NCBI GenBank assembly: GCA_945907055.1 | Contig: CAMDSG010000008.1 | Location: 1-22,355, forward strand | Direction of reading: 5' to 3' | DNA: 22,355 bases | DNA from: Bifidobacterium breve | GTDB taxonomy: Bacteria; Actinomycetota; Acidimicrobiia; IMCC26256 | In this document: piece by piece, positions 7,526 to 15,373 of the stretch | Numbering within the stretch: position 1 is the stretch's first letter | Layout: each line of letters starts with the position of its first letter | Translations under genes and position numbers: made by a program | Notes under the pieces: generated by a model | What the model was told of the DNA's origin: nothing | Databases searched by the model: none | What the model saw: the letters and a program-made list of their open reading frames with translations, nothing else

Positions 7526-8248
7526 GTGTGCGGAAGGTTCGTCCAAGCATCTTCGCCAGCGCTACTCCTCGCGCAGTTTGGGGCTTTTGAGGTAGTAGCC
7601 GATCTCGCCGATCCGGACTACAACGTGACGCCGCGCAGAGAGGTGACCGTTGTACTCAACGCCCCAGAAGGCGAGAGAGTAATTGATCGCCTGCGATGGG
7701 GATTGGTTCCGAGGTGGGCTAAAGACAAGGCAATCGGAGATCGCCTCATCAATGCACGGAGCGAGACCGTAAAAGAGAAACCTTCATTCAAGAGTGCATA
7801 CGCATCGCGAAGATGCATTATTCCAGTCGATGGTTTCTACGAATGGAGAGCCGTTGATGGGAAGCGAACTAAGCAGCCAGTCTTCATCCACGCGAATACA
7901 GGGCAGCCAATTGCAGTCGCCGGTATTTGGGAGTCGTGGTTGGATCCATCTGATCAGAGTGAGGCAAATACTCCGTTACGTACTTGCGCGATTCTTACCA
8001 CTCAAGCGAACTCCATAATTGAGCCAATACACAATCGAATGCCTGTGATTCTCGACGAGAGGAACTGGGCTGCATGGTTGGATGGATCAACAGCTCAGGA
8101 GAACCTCGACGGTCTCCTCGCTCCAGCGCCTGACGATTTAGTGGCATGGCATGAAGTGAGTACGGCTGTGAACAACACGCGCAATAACGACTCAACCTTG
8201 ATGCTCGCGGTGGCGCCCAACGAAGAGGCTTCTGAGACATTATTTTGA
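7526..8248 (+). CDS. SRAP-domain abasic-site protein (YedK/HMCES family)
   Basis: This protein senses and shields abasic sites in single-stranded DNA by forming a thiazolidine cross-link through its second residue, cysteine. The 240 residues begin Met-Cys-Gly-Arg-Phe, so removal of the initiator Met exposes C2. That fixes the start at GTG 7526. The other catalytic and DNA-contact residues of E. coli YedK have counterparts: N76 and R78 in NARSET, E106 in FYEWR, and H169 in HNRMPV. The RWGLVP motif is at 58-63. The gene follows the DUF3052 gene by 10 bases and precedes a mycothiol-type isomerase gene by 31 bases. Despite the family name 'SOS response-associated', no LexA box was seen upstream. 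Confidence 0.95.
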   Translation: MCGRFVQASSPALLLAQFGAFEVVADLADPDYNVTPRREVTVVLNAPEGERVIDRLRWGLVPRWAKDKAIGDRLINARSETVKEKPSFKSAYASRRCIIPVDGFYEWRAVDGKRTKQPVFIHANTGQPIAVAGIWESWLDPSDQSEANTPLRTCAILTTQANSIIEPIHNRMPVILDERNWAAWLDGSTAQENLDGLLAPAPDDLVAWHEVSTAVNNTRNNDSTLMLAVAPNEEASETLF

Positions 8249-8279
8249 GGCATGCATCCAAAGGATAAGGTTTGGTTCT

Positions 8280-9017
8280 ATGAATAACTTGAGCCACGGT
8301 GAGTACATAGATTCATTTACTGCGGATGCAGCAGCGATTCGCGATGTCTTTGCGAACGCGGGCCCCGAACTGCCGGTCCCGGCAACTCCAGAGTGGGATC
8401 TGGGCCGGCTCGTCAAGCACATCGGGACAGTATTCGTCTGGGGCAGCGCAGTCGTGGATCAGCGGCCCGAGCGTGTGGAGCCGAGGAGCCTAGATATCGG
8501 CTTACCCCAGGAGCGCGACGACTATGGAGATTGGTTGGTTCAGAAGGCTGGTGAAGCGGCGGCGGTTATGGCGAAGGCAGATCCGACGGATCACTGCTGG
8601 TCGTGGGGTGCTGAGAGTCACGCCCTATTTTGGTCTCGGCGCCTAGCCCATGAAATTAGTGTTCATCGATGGGATGTTCAGAGCGCTGTTGGGTCCCCAG
8701 AGCCTATAAATGCAGCCTTAGCCTCTGATGGTCTGGATGAAATTCTTGAGAACCTAGCCTTTCGACCCGATACAGATATTCGGGGTGTGGGCGAGCGCCT
8801 TCATCTGCACGCCACCGACTGCGACGGAGAATGGCTGATCACTGTTGGTGCTGAGGGTGTTGAGTTTAAGCATGAGCATGACAAGGGGGACGTTGCAGCG
8901 CGTGCGACAGCCTCAGATCTCCTTCTACTTATTCTCGGGAGAGTCGTACCGTCATCTATTGAGATTTTTGGAGATGTCGAGCAACTCGATAAGTGGCAGG
9001 AGCGCCTGAAGTTCTAG
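8280..9017 (+). CDS. Maleylpyruvate isomerase family mycothiol-dependent protein
   Basis: This is a member of the DinB-like family that uses mycothiol, the actinobacterial low-molecular-weight thiol, with a metal ion. The N-terminal four-helix domain shows the three metal ligands of the Corynebacterium maleylpyruvate isomerase pattern: H47 (LVKHIG), E125 and H129 (AHEISVHRWD). The C-terminal half (about 165-245) is the small alpha/beta domain of the family, with VAARATASDLLLLILGR. The protein is 245 residues, the usual size. The substrate is unknown. Many members have no proven isomerase role and may act in thiol transfer or detoxification. The ATG is preceded by AAGGATAAGG, a weak ribosome-binding site. 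The gene converges on the TetR gene with 31 bases between stops. Confidence 0.88.
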   Translation: MNNLSHGEYIDSFTADAAAIRDVFANAGPELPVPATPEWDLGRLVKHIGTVFVWGSAVVDQRPERVEPRSLDIGLPQERDDYGDWLVQKAGEAAAVMAKADPTDHCWSWGAESHALFWSRRLAHEISVHRWDVQSAVGSPEPINAALASDGLDEILENLAFRPDTDIRGVGERLHLHATDCDGEWLITVGAEGVEFKHEHDKGDVAARATASDLLLLILGRVVPSSIEIFGDVEQLDKWQERLKF

Positions 9018-9048
9018 AGCGCTATTGATTCGGCTCTTGCTTCTCTTG

Positions 9049-9681
9049 CTAGTTCTCCTGTGACTGGTACTCAGGATCGAGTGCACCGCGCAGGAGATCT
9101 AGTACATGCCTGCGGCGCGCAGCGAGAGCCTCAGGGGATAGCGGATCGATCCCGAGCAGCTTTGCCGCCAGAGGCGCGTCGGAGAGGTACGAGAGGACTG
9201 CGCCGTAGCCGGTTAGTAAGAACTGTGCAGCGTCGTAGCGGCGGAATCGCCCGGCATCCATCTCACGCTCTAGAAAATCTACGGCGTTATCGAACATTGG
9301 GCGTAGGACCTCCCCAAGTTCTTCGGAGAGCATGGGCCCACTACCAAGAGCCTCGCGTCTTGTGAGACGAATAAACGCAGGGTGTGCCTCGAAGTACTCG
9401 AATGCCGCAACCAAGACGCGTTCGGCTTTCTCCCATCCGCCACTGCCACCGACGATGGCTACGTTCACGAGCGAGGTCCAGTCGACTAGTTCGGCGATTA
9501 AAACCTCTCGGTACAGTGCTTCCTTTGAGGGGAAGTGATGAAGCAAGCTCGGGCGCTTAATCCCAACATCGGATGCAATATCAGTGAGGCTCGCAGAGGC
9601 AAAGCCCTCGTCGGCGAATCTCTGGAGTGCCGCAGCAAGAATCAATGCACGTGTCGTACCGGGCTGTCTCTGTGGAGCCAT
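9049..9681 (-). CDS. TetR/AcrR family transcriptional regulator
   Basis: This is a one-component repressor-type regulator. The 210 residues have the TetR N-terminal helix-turn-helix (about 12-58: ILAAALQRFADEGFASASLTDIA, then GIKRPSLLHHFPSKEALYREV), followed by an all-helical ligand-binding domain with no recognisable ligand motif. It is the last gene of a minus-strand run (thioesterase, LLM oxidoreductase, regulator), starting 47 bases after the LLM gene stops. It is therefore likely to regulate its own operon in response to an acyl-CoA or a substrate of the pathway (inference). No clear operator palindrome was identified in front of the operon. No strong Shine-Dalgarno sequence precedes the ATG. 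Confidence 0.93.
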   Translation of the reverse strand: MAPQRQPGTTRALILAAALQRFADEGFASASLTDIASDVGIKRPSLLHHFPSKEALYREVLIAELVDWTSLVNVAIVGGSGGWEKAERVLVAAFEYFEAHPAFIRLTRREALGSGPMLSEELGEVLRPMFDNAVDFLEREMDAGRFRRYDAAQFLLTGYGAVLSYLSDAPLAAKLLGIDPLSPEALAARRRHVLDLLRGALDPEYQSQEN

Positions 9682-9727
9682 AAGGAATCAGACTATGCGA
9701 TTAGAGCGATGAAGTATCTGCGATGCT

Positions 9728-10687
9728 TTATGCACTTGGGGCAAGGGCACGAAGAACCTTCATGGTGTCATCGGGGGAGGCGAGCATCATCGGCATTGGG
9801 GTGGTAATCCCGTTGGCTGCATATTTCTTTACGTGCTCTGCACATTCTTCTGGAGATCCGTTGACAATTAGGGCATCGAGTACCTCATCTGGGATTGACT
9901 CTGTTGCCTTCTTGCGGTCGCCGGCTTTCCATGCATCCCACATGTCGCGGAAGGCCTCGCCGCGCCCGATCCACTCGTGGAACGCTGCGTAGACGGGGAC
10001 ATTCATGTACTCGGCAATCAGGCGGGTCCCCATTGCACGAACTGCTGCTCGATCCTCGCTGGGCATAACAAATATTCGCGCAGCAACTTCTTTGTTCTCC
10101 CCGACTAGTGGCGCAACAACTTTGACATCCTCTGCGGAGAGCCAGTTAACAATTGCTCCGTCACCCTCGCTGCCGGCCAGTTTTAACATCCCTGGCCTTA
10201 GTGCCCCAACAAGTATTTGAGGTTGCTGCGTAACACGCACGCCAAGTTTGAATCCGTCAACTTTAAATGTCTCATACTCTTCGGTGACTTTCTCCCCGGC
10301 GAGTGCGGAGCGCAGGAAGCGGATCATGTCGCGTGTGCGTTGGTAGGGCTTATCGAATGGAATATTGTTCCATCGTGAGACAATTACATTCGACGAAGTG
10401 CCGAGACCGACCGCTACTCGGCCAGGTGCCGCTTCACATAGCGATGCAATCGACTGAGCAAGTAGCGCTGGACCGCGCGTGTAAACAGGTATGACTGCGC
10501 TGCCGAGTCGCAACGAAGGGGTCCATGATGCTGCCAATGCGAGTGGTGTGAAGGCATCGTGTGCGCCGGCCTCGCTTGACCAAACATCTGTAAAACCAAG
10601 CTCAGCAATCTCCTCAATATATTTGCGGTGATCGGCGAGTGTTACGCCCATTAAAGGGATAGTTACTCCCCAGCGTTGCTCGGTCAT
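9728..10687 (-). CDS. LLM-class flavin/F420-dependent oxidoreductase
   Basis: This is a luciferase-like monooxygenase-fold enzyme. Actinobacterial members of this type generally use coenzyme F420, though FMN cannot be excluded. The 319-residue TIM-barrel protein shows family features: GVTIPLMGVTLADHRKYIEE, ELGFTDVWSSEAGAHDAFTPLA (residues 30-50), the glycine-rich VAVGLGTSSNVIVSRWN (91-107) that contacts the cofactor phosphate, and PYQRTRDMIRFLRSAL (114-129). Its start overlaps the stop of the upstream thioesterase gene (ATGA at 10684-10687), so the two are translationally coupled, probably acting on a shared acyl or lipid substrate. The TetR gene follows downstream. The substrate cannot be assigned. 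Confidence 0.9.
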   Translation of the reverse strand: MTEQRWGVTIPLMGVTLADHRKYIEEIAELGFTDVWSSEAGAHDAFTPLALAASWTPSLRLGSAVIPVYTRGPALLAQSIASLCEAAPGRVAVGLGTSSNVIVSRWNNIPFDKPYQRTRDMIRFLRSALAGEKVTEEYETFKVDGFKLGVRVTQQPQILVGALRPGMLKLAGSEGDGAIVNWLSAEDVKVVAPLVGENKEVAARIFVMPSEDRAAVRAMGTRLIAEYMNVPVYAAFHEWIGRGEAFRDMWDAWKAGDRKKATESIPDEVLDALIVNGSPEECAEHVKKYAANGITTPMPMMLASPDDTMKVLRALAPSA

Positions 10688-11505
10688 TTCTGTTTCTCCT
10701 GAATCATGTCTTCCCGAAACTTGCGAACAATTGCTGACTGGCTTGCCGAGGCTAAGAGGGTTCCATCCTCCCCCCAGAGGTGCACTAATCCATGCCCAAA
10801 TCCATGCCCGACTGCGTGGATCCTAACGTCTGCGAGTATCCACTCTGTTGGAGTACGAGAGCAGATCCTTAGGGTGTTGTCGAGGCTGTTGCCTCCTGCG
10901 CGCTGCCCGAGTGCCTGCGATATCCCAAAGGGAACGTAGTCGCCAACGATTGCGAGAGCAGCCGCCGACATCTCTAAGAACTCAGGGAGGCGCACCCAAA
11001 GCGAGCACCGACCAGACCCTTCAATGCCGTCGAGTTCGGAGAAGTCGCGAGCATCCGCGAGGCGCATATCCATTCGCTCGCTAATCGTGCCACGCATGTG
11101 GGGCGGAATCTCGCGCCCAACGCAATCCTCAGGTGGTGGAACATTTGGGCGCTCCGCCCACTCACCCAAGAAGGGCACATCTCTCTCACCCAATGCAGCC
11201 TGGACCGTAAAAATCTCTCTGCCATCTACCCGCCCGACAGCGCGTGCTTGACTCACTTGATGCCCTCGCACCATCTCCTCAACAGTTATCTCTAACTCCG
11301 CTGGTGGGAGAGCGAACTCCAAGAACTGGGCCGTCGCCCAGACAGTTGGTCGATGCGTGTAGTGCTCGAGCGCAGTGATCGCAGCTCCAAGGCCTGCTCC
11401 TCCGAAAAGCGCTCCGATACCTGAGCAGAGTCTGCGCTCCACATCGAAACTCCAGACGGTGGGATCTTCGTGATCCCTTAGGCCAAAAAACGTGATGTCA
11501 TCCAT
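10684..11505 (-). CDS. TesB-like acyl-CoA thioesterase (double hotdog)
   Basis: This is a predicted enzyme hydrolysing acyl-CoA thioesters to free acid and CoA. The 273 residues form two hotdog domains. The N-terminal one contains LFGGAGLGAAITALEHYT (33-50) and the C-terminal one contains SLDNTLRI (207-214) and ASASQSAIVR (252-261). D209 and Q256 correspond to the catalytic Asp and Gln of E. coli TesB. The residue after the Asp is Asn210 where His is usual, and no convincing counterpart of the TesB catalytic Thr was placed. The start is supported by GAGG 4 bases upstream of the ATG. It is the first gene of the minus-strand operon with the LLM oxidoreductase and TetR genes, and it diverges from pirin across 107 bases. 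Confidence 0.86.
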   Translation of the reverse strand: MDDITFFGLRDHEDPTVWSFDVERRLCSGIGALFGGAGLGAAITALEHYTHRPTVWATAQFLEFALPPAELEITVEEMVRGHQVSQARAVGRVDGREIFTVQAALGERDVPFLGEWAERPNVPPPEDCVGREIPPHMRGTISERMDMRLADARDFSELDGIEGSGRCSLWVRLPEFLEMSAAALAIVGDYVPFGISQALGQRAGGNSLDNTLRICSRTPTEWILADVRIHAVGHGFGHGLVHLWGEDGTLLASASQSAIVRKFREDMIQEKQK

Positions 11506-11612
11506 TGCGCCTCAGCCTACGGCACAGCTTGTCCGCGGGTTCTCTCGGTTTCTATTGCTTGTGTCAGATGTTGAGCGGGGTACCGTGAAGCGAGATAAAT
11601 GAGGAGAAATTA

Positions 11613-12482
11613 ATGACTACTCCAAGAACCGGCGCAGAATTAATCCACTCAATGCATGCAACTGAGGGTGCAGGGTTTGAGGTGCGTCGTCCATTCCCGA
11701 CTTCGCAACTCTCGATGGTTGACCCGTTCCTGCTGCTCGACCATATGGGCCCACAAGACTGGGCGCCGGGGGAAGCACAGGGTGCACCTGACCATCCACA
11801 TCGTGGATTCGAGACGGTCTCCTACATTCTTCAAGGCGCTTTCGAGCATAAAGACTCAGCCGGGAACGCTGGGCGAATCGGGCCGGGTGCAGTCCAATGG
11901 ATGACCGCAGGTGCCGGAGTCGTCCACTCTGAGATGCCTGCGAAAGAGATACAGACCGATGGCGGCATCATGGAGGGTTTCCAAATCTGGGTAAATCTCC
12001 CTTCCGCCGAGAAGATGAAGCCACCGCAGTATCAAGAGATACTTGCCTCAAAGATTCCAGAGGTAACAGTCGATGGCGGACGAACATTGGTGCGCGTCAT
12101 CGCTGGATCTTTCGATGGAAATGAGCCAGCAGTATCGACCCATACCCCGATTGCTTATTGGCATGTACTGCTCGGTACCGATGGTTCGTTCTCCGGGGAC
12201 CTTCCACATGACTGGAACGCAATGGTCTACGTAATCCATGGCGCAGTTACCGCTGGGGGAGTAGATGCCGACGAGTCAGACCTTGTGATACTCGCCCCGG
12301 ATGGCGAATCAGTGGAGATAGTGGCACGCGGCTCTGAACCTGCAGACGTGTTAGTACTTGCGGGGCTACCGATTCGCGAACAGGTTGCAAGGTATGGGCC
12401 CTTTGTGATGAACACGCGCGAGGAGATCATCGAGGCTTTCGAGGATTATCAATCCGGGAAGATGGGGCAGATCGCCTTTTAG
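11613..12482 (+). CDS. Pirin family bicupin protein
   Basis: This is a metal-binding bicupin. Bacterial pirins variously act as quercetin dioxygenases, redox sensors or partners of central-metabolism enzymes, so the exact job here is open. The 289-residue protein has the complete pirin metal site: H61 and H63 in HPHRGFETVSY, then H105 and E107 in VVHSE. The WMTAGAGVVHSEMP and GFQIWVNLP motifs and a C-terminal cupin (about 170-260) ending GPFVMNTREEI are also typical. GAGGAG at 11601-11606 lies 6 bases before the ATG and is the best ribosome-binding site in the window. It is monocistronic, divergent from the thioesterase operon and convergent with the SDR gene. Confidence 0.95.
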   Translation: MTTPRTGAELIHSMHATEGAGFEVRRPFPTSQLSMVDPFLLLDHMGPQDWAPGEAQGAPDHPHRGFETVSYILQGAFEHKDSAGNAGRIGPGAVQWMTAGAGVVHSEMPAKEIQTDGGIMEGFQIWVNLPSAEKMKPPQYQEILASKIPEVTVDGGRTLVRVIAGSFDGNEPAVSTHTPIAYWHVLLGTDGSFSGDLPHDWNAMVYVIHGAVTAGGVDADESDLVILAPDGESVEIVARGSEPADVLVLAGLPIREQVARYGPFVMNTREEIIEAFEDYQSGKMGQIAF

Positions 12483-12483
12483 T

Positions 12484-12506
12484 CGAGACGGTGGATCGTC
12501 TTGTTT
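12484..12506 (+). terminator. Possible weak intrinsic terminator after pirin
   Basis: CGAGACG at 12484-12490 pairs with CGTCTTG at 12497-12503 (seven pairs, one of them G-T) around a 6-base loop, followed by TTT and then a mixed T-rich stretch. It starts right after the pirin stop at 12480-12482, in the 50-base space between two convergent genes. The T-tract is short, so termination strength is doubtful. Confidence 0.35.
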
Positions 12507-12532
12507 AGTTATTCAGTGCTTTATTTACTGGG

Positions 12533-13402
12533 TTATTTAGTGCGGCCGTAGTCTGTGTCATCGAATAACTCGGTCATCACTGGAAGCGTTCCGCCATCAA
12601 TCTCGTCGATCCTTGCATGAGCGAGACGAGGACCCATCCCGTCGGGGAAGACCCAGAAGCGCCCTTCGTTTACTGCAGCGAAGACAGCGTCGGCGGCGAC
12701 TGAAGGGCTGATTCCAGCAGTGAGGAGCCCTCGACTGATCTCTCTCATATCATCTCCACCCTCTGGAGGGGTCTGCGGCTCCCCGAGGTGTGTTGGCCAG
12801 TTGCGGTCGGAGTCGGCGATCTTGGTATCTACCCAACCTGGGCAGAGCACTGATACCCCAAGGGCGGGCGCAAACATTGCAAGCTCTATGCAGAGCGCCT
12901 CGCTAATAGCGACGACAGCATGTTTTGTTGCCGCGTAGGGGGCAACAAACGGAAGCGTCTTGAGACCTGCAGAGGATGCCGTGTTGACAACGTGTCCTTC
13001 GCCCTGCTCAATCATGCGCGGTATAAATGCGCGTAGTGCGTAGACGACGCTCCAGAGGTTTACGCCGAAGGTCCACTGCCAAGCGTTGTCTGGAATCTCC
13101 CAGCTCGGCCCACCCCCGCCGGATACCCCAGCGTTGTTGCAGAGCATGTGAACCGCTCCAAACTCGTCAAAGGCTCGATCGGCGAGCGCCTGAATGGAGG
13201 CTTCGTTTGCAACATCAGTAACGACCCCAATGGCGTTGGCACCTGTTGCCTGTATCTCGGCAACTGCGTCTGCGAGTGCTGGCGCCTCTATATCGGCCAT
13301 CACGACGCGCATACCTTCTGCTGCGGCGCGCTTGGCCAGAGCAAGTCCGATCCCGCTTGCGGCACCTGTAATTACTGCAACTTTGTCGGATAGTTCCTGC
13401 AT
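12533..13402 (-). CDS. Short-chain dehydrogenase/reductase
   Basis: This is a classical SDR that oxidises or reduces an alcohol/ketone pair with NAD(P). The 289 residues show the cofactor motif TGAASGIG (12-19), D37 after the second strand (suggesting NAD preference), NNAG (89-92), N115, catalytic S143 and the YAATK motif with Y156 and K160. A PGWVDTKI segment follows the active site. AGGGAG lies 6 bases upstream of the ATG. The gene starts 14 bases downstream of the 2-oxoglutarate oxygenase gene on the same strand, so the two are almost certainly co-transcribed. The dehydrogenase may oxidise the hydroxyl group made by its neighbour (inference). Confidence 0.93.
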   Translation of the reverse strand: MQELSDKVAVITGAASGIGLALAKRAAAEGMRVVMADIEAPALADAVAEIQATGANAIGVVTDVANEASIQALADRAFDEFGAVHMLCNNAGVSGGGGPSWEIPDNAWQWTFGVNLWSVVYALRAFIPRMIEQGEGHVVNTASSAGLKTLPFVAPYAATKHAVVAISEALCIELAMFAPALGVSVLCPGWVDTKIADSDRNWPTHLGEPQTPPEGGDDMREISRGLLTAGISPSVAADAVFAAVNEGRFWVFPDGMGPRLAHARIDEIDGGTLPVMTELFDDTDYGRTK

Positions 13403-13416
13403 TCTGATCTCCCTAG

Positions 13417-14220
13417 TTAGGTCGTGCGGCCGTAGCGGATTGTCTTTAGAAGTTCGCTGCCATGCTGCTCGGGGAGGCGGTCATAACCGAGGAGTGCGAC
13501 ATGGCGAGCAATTGGTCCGCTGATCTTATTGACTCGATGAAGCGAGTTGCGCCCTTCGAAGAGCATGAGGCTCCCGGGCTCAAACGGAACAACGATTATT
13601 GGTGCACCTTCGTCACCATTGAGGCAGGCCGCGACTAATTCGTAGTTCTCATTATCTGGGCTGCGGACGAGCGGAGCACAGACAAACTCTCCACCAATAA
13701 GCGGGCGCTGAAGCGCAAGTGAGACGACGAAGTCGGTCTGATCAAAGTGCCATGCCAGCTCGTCTCCATCATGCATTGCAGCAACGTTGAGAGCGCTGAG
13801 AGGGTCTGCATAACGGTAAAGAGCATCGAGGCCAAGAGCAGCTTGAATAAACCTAAGTAGCGGGTCCCACTCGTAGAGAGACCGGAGAGCGGAGTTCTCG
13901 GGGAAGACGTCGTAAGGAATGGCCGTTAGAGCGCTTCGCCCTAGCGCAAGGCGCGGGTGATCCATTGGCCAATCCTCGCTAGGAACCTCTAGGTATGGCG
14001 TGCCGACTAGGTCTTGATGGTAGGAGCCTTTGCTCAGGTGCTCGGCCTCAGCAGCCATCGCCGGGAGCATCTCGTGGTGCACGAACCTAGGTAGAACTGC
14101 CATGCCGTCGCGTTTTATATCTGATCTGCATTGATCGATGAGCGCAGTCGCTCTACTCGAGCTGAGGTCGAGGATCGGGTAGCGCTCAAGTGCTACTAGC
14201 GATGAGGGGTCAGGACTCAC
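13417..14220 (-). CDS. Fe(II)/2-oxoglutarate-dependent oxygenase, BesD/HalD-ArpA-like
   Basis: This is a predicted non-haem iron oxygenase that couples 2-oxoglutarate decarboxylation to C-H oxidation of a small molecule. The 267-residue protein carries the facial triad as H158-F-D160 (AWHFDQTDFVVSLALQ) and distal H228 (NSLHRV), with R239 as the likely 2-oxoglutarate-binding arginine (ARHVALLGYD). The stretch around the first histidine and the GGEFV strand after it resemble the BesD/HalD amino-acid halogenase and hydroxylase group. Halogenases of that group replace the Asp by Gly to make room for chloride. Here Asp160 is intact, which argues for hydroxylation. The start is GTG 14220, since no ATG lies between the upstream in-frame stop and this codon. 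No Shine-Dalgarno sequence is seen, so the mRNA may be leaderless. The family link is from recall, the triad is seen directly. Confidence 0.8.
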   Translation of the reverse strand: MSPDPSSLVALERYPILDLSSSRATALIDQCRSDIKRDGMAVLPRFVHHEMLPAMAAEAEHLSKGSYHQDLVGTPYLEVPSEDWPMDHPRLALGRSALTAIPYDVFPENSALRSLYEWDPLLRFIQAALGLDALYRYADPLSALNVAAMHDGDELAWHFDQTDFVVSLALQRPLIGGEFVCAPLVRSPDNENYELVAACLNGDEGAPIIVVPFEPGSLMLFEGRNSLHRVNKISGPIARHVALLGYDRLPEQHGSELLKTIRYGRTT

Positions 14221-14253
14221 ATGGGGGATGTTAGATGTGGCAACCTCTTCGGT

Positions 14254-15285
14254 ATGGCAGATACAGAGTCTTCAACGGTTAATCGACAAATTATTCTCAC
14301 GGATCGCCCTAATGGTCTGGTAGGCGACTACTGCCTGAAGACCCTCGAGGGCCCTGTCCCCGAGGCTGGAGAGGGCGAGGCGATTGTTCGCATGGCGTAC
14401 CTCTCGGTTGATCCAACTAACCGAGTCTGGATGCGCGAAGAGGACTCCTACCTGCCGGCCGTCCCGATCGGTGATGTAGTGCGTGCCGCAGGGCTTGGGG
14501 TTGTGGTGGATTCGCGCTGTGATTCGTATGCGGTTGGTGATCTTGTGCTTGGTCTGCTCGGGTGGCAGGACTACGCAGTGGTCGATGCCGATGAGCGGGC
14601 TGCGAATGTAATTCCTCCAGGGTTGCCCGCTACTGACGTACTGAGCATCTACGGATCTACAGGTCTGACCGCATGGTTTGGTGTCCACGATGTAGCGAAA
14701 CTGCAGGCCGGAGAGACCTTTGTGGTCTCCGGGGCGGCAGGTGGGGTCGGCTCGGTAGCCGGGCAGCTTGCGCGAATCGCTGGTGCACGTGTTATTGGAA
14801 TAGCAGGAACCGATGAGAAGTGTCGCTGGGTAGTCGAGGACCTCGGGTTCGATGCATGCATTAATTACAAGACGGAGAACGTCGAGGAGCGCGTGCGCGA
14901 ACTCTGCCCCGATGGCGTAGATGTCTACTTCGACAATGTCGGGGGAGCGACACTCGATGCTGTATTGGCGAACCTCGCAATTGGCGCCCGAGTTGCAGTA
15001 TGCGGAGCAATCTCGCACTACGTAGCCGAGTCATTGCCCCCTGTCTTTAATACATTTGAACTAGTCAACAAGCGGGCGCGCATGGAGGGATTTCTTCTCC
15101 TGGATTACCTCGACCGATTTATCGAGGCAATTGGTGAGCTCTTTCCGTTGGTCCTCGACGGGTCGATCATCTATGCAGTCGAGGTAGTAGAGGGCTTAGA
15201 GAATGCTCCTGCGACACTGAACAGACTCTTCACCGGTGAGCACACGGGAAAGCTTCTAGTGAAGGTCTCAGACGCCGCCGATTGA
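14254..15285 (+). CDS. NADP-dependent oxidoreductase of the PTGR/CurA-like MDR family
   Basis: This is a zinc-independent medium-chain reductase that reduces alpha,beta-unsaturated carbonyls (enones) with NADPH. From ATG 14254 it has 343 residues, the family norm. The N-terminal catalytic domain includes YLSVDPTNRVWM (49-60). The Rossmann domain has AAGGVGS (161-167), VIGIAGTDEKC (180-190), CINYKT (202-207) and VYFDNVGG. The start could instead be ATG 14221, adding 11 residues without family similarity and abutting the opposite GTG start of the oxygenase gene. Either way the two divergent genes share at most 33 bases, so their promoters must lie within coding sequence. An enone reductase next to a hydroxylase and an SDR suggests stepwise processing of one substrate. 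Confidence 0.9.
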   Translation: MADTESSTVNRQIILTDRPNGLVGDYCLKTLEGPVPEAGEGEAIVRMAYLSVDPTNRVWMREEDSYLPAVPIGDVVRAAGLGVVVDSRCDSYAVGDLVLGLLGWQDYAVVDADERAANVIPPGLPATDVLSIYGSTGLTAWFGVHDVAKLQAGETFVVSGAAGGVGSVAGQLARIAGARVIGIAGTDEKCRWVVEDLGFDACINYKTENVEERVRELCPDGVDVYFDNVGGATLDAVLANLAIGARVAVCGAISHYVAESLPPVFNTFELVNKRARMEGFLLLDYLDRFIEAIGELFPLVLDGSIIYAVEVVEGLENAPATLNRLFTGEHTGKLLVKVSDAAD

Positions 15286-15311
15286 GATGCGTCACTACTG
15301 CATCCTTGGCG

Positions 15312-15344
15312 TTAGTTGTTCTTGACCTCGTGTGGGATGCCGCC
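15312..15344 (-). pseudogene. Decayed 3'-end remnant of a DUF3817 gene
   Basis: Bases 15315-15344 match 17203-17232, the last codons of the intact DUF3817 gene, at 25 of 30 positions, in the same orientation. On the minus strand the remnant reads GGIPHEVKNN followed at once by TAA (15312-15314). The live gene reads GGVPYKGKNNG and then TGA. Four of the five differences change an amino acid, as expected for DNA no longer under selection. An in-frame TGA lies about 20 bases upstream of the remnant, and similarity stops at 15344. It lies 26 bases past the oxidoreductase stop and is separated from the live DUF3817 gene by the amidohydrolase gene. Confidence 0.65.
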
Positions 15345-15373
15345 TTTGGTTTTGGAGACTCAAAGACACTGGG

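Noticed and set aside
11571..11599. Promoter-like TTGAGC, 17-base spacer, GATAAA in front of pirin
   Set aside because: Transcription would begin at or just past the GAGGAG ribosome-binding site at 11601-11606, which would destroy the leader. The match is probably fortuitous.
13417..14220. The oxygenase as a halogenase
   Set aside because: Radical halogenases of the BesD/SyrB2 type replace the facial-triad Asp with Gly or Ala, but here HFD is intact.
14272..15018. A 248-codon open frame on the minus strand inside the NADP oxidoreductase gene
   Set aside because: It is fully antisense to a gene with clear family motifs. Its translation (Cys- and Arg-rich, no domain) looks like a reversed-frame shadow of high-GC coding.
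15286..15304. GATGC/GCATC hairpin after the oxidoreductase stop as a terminator
   Set aside because: The stem is only five pairs with a 9-base loop and no T-run follows.
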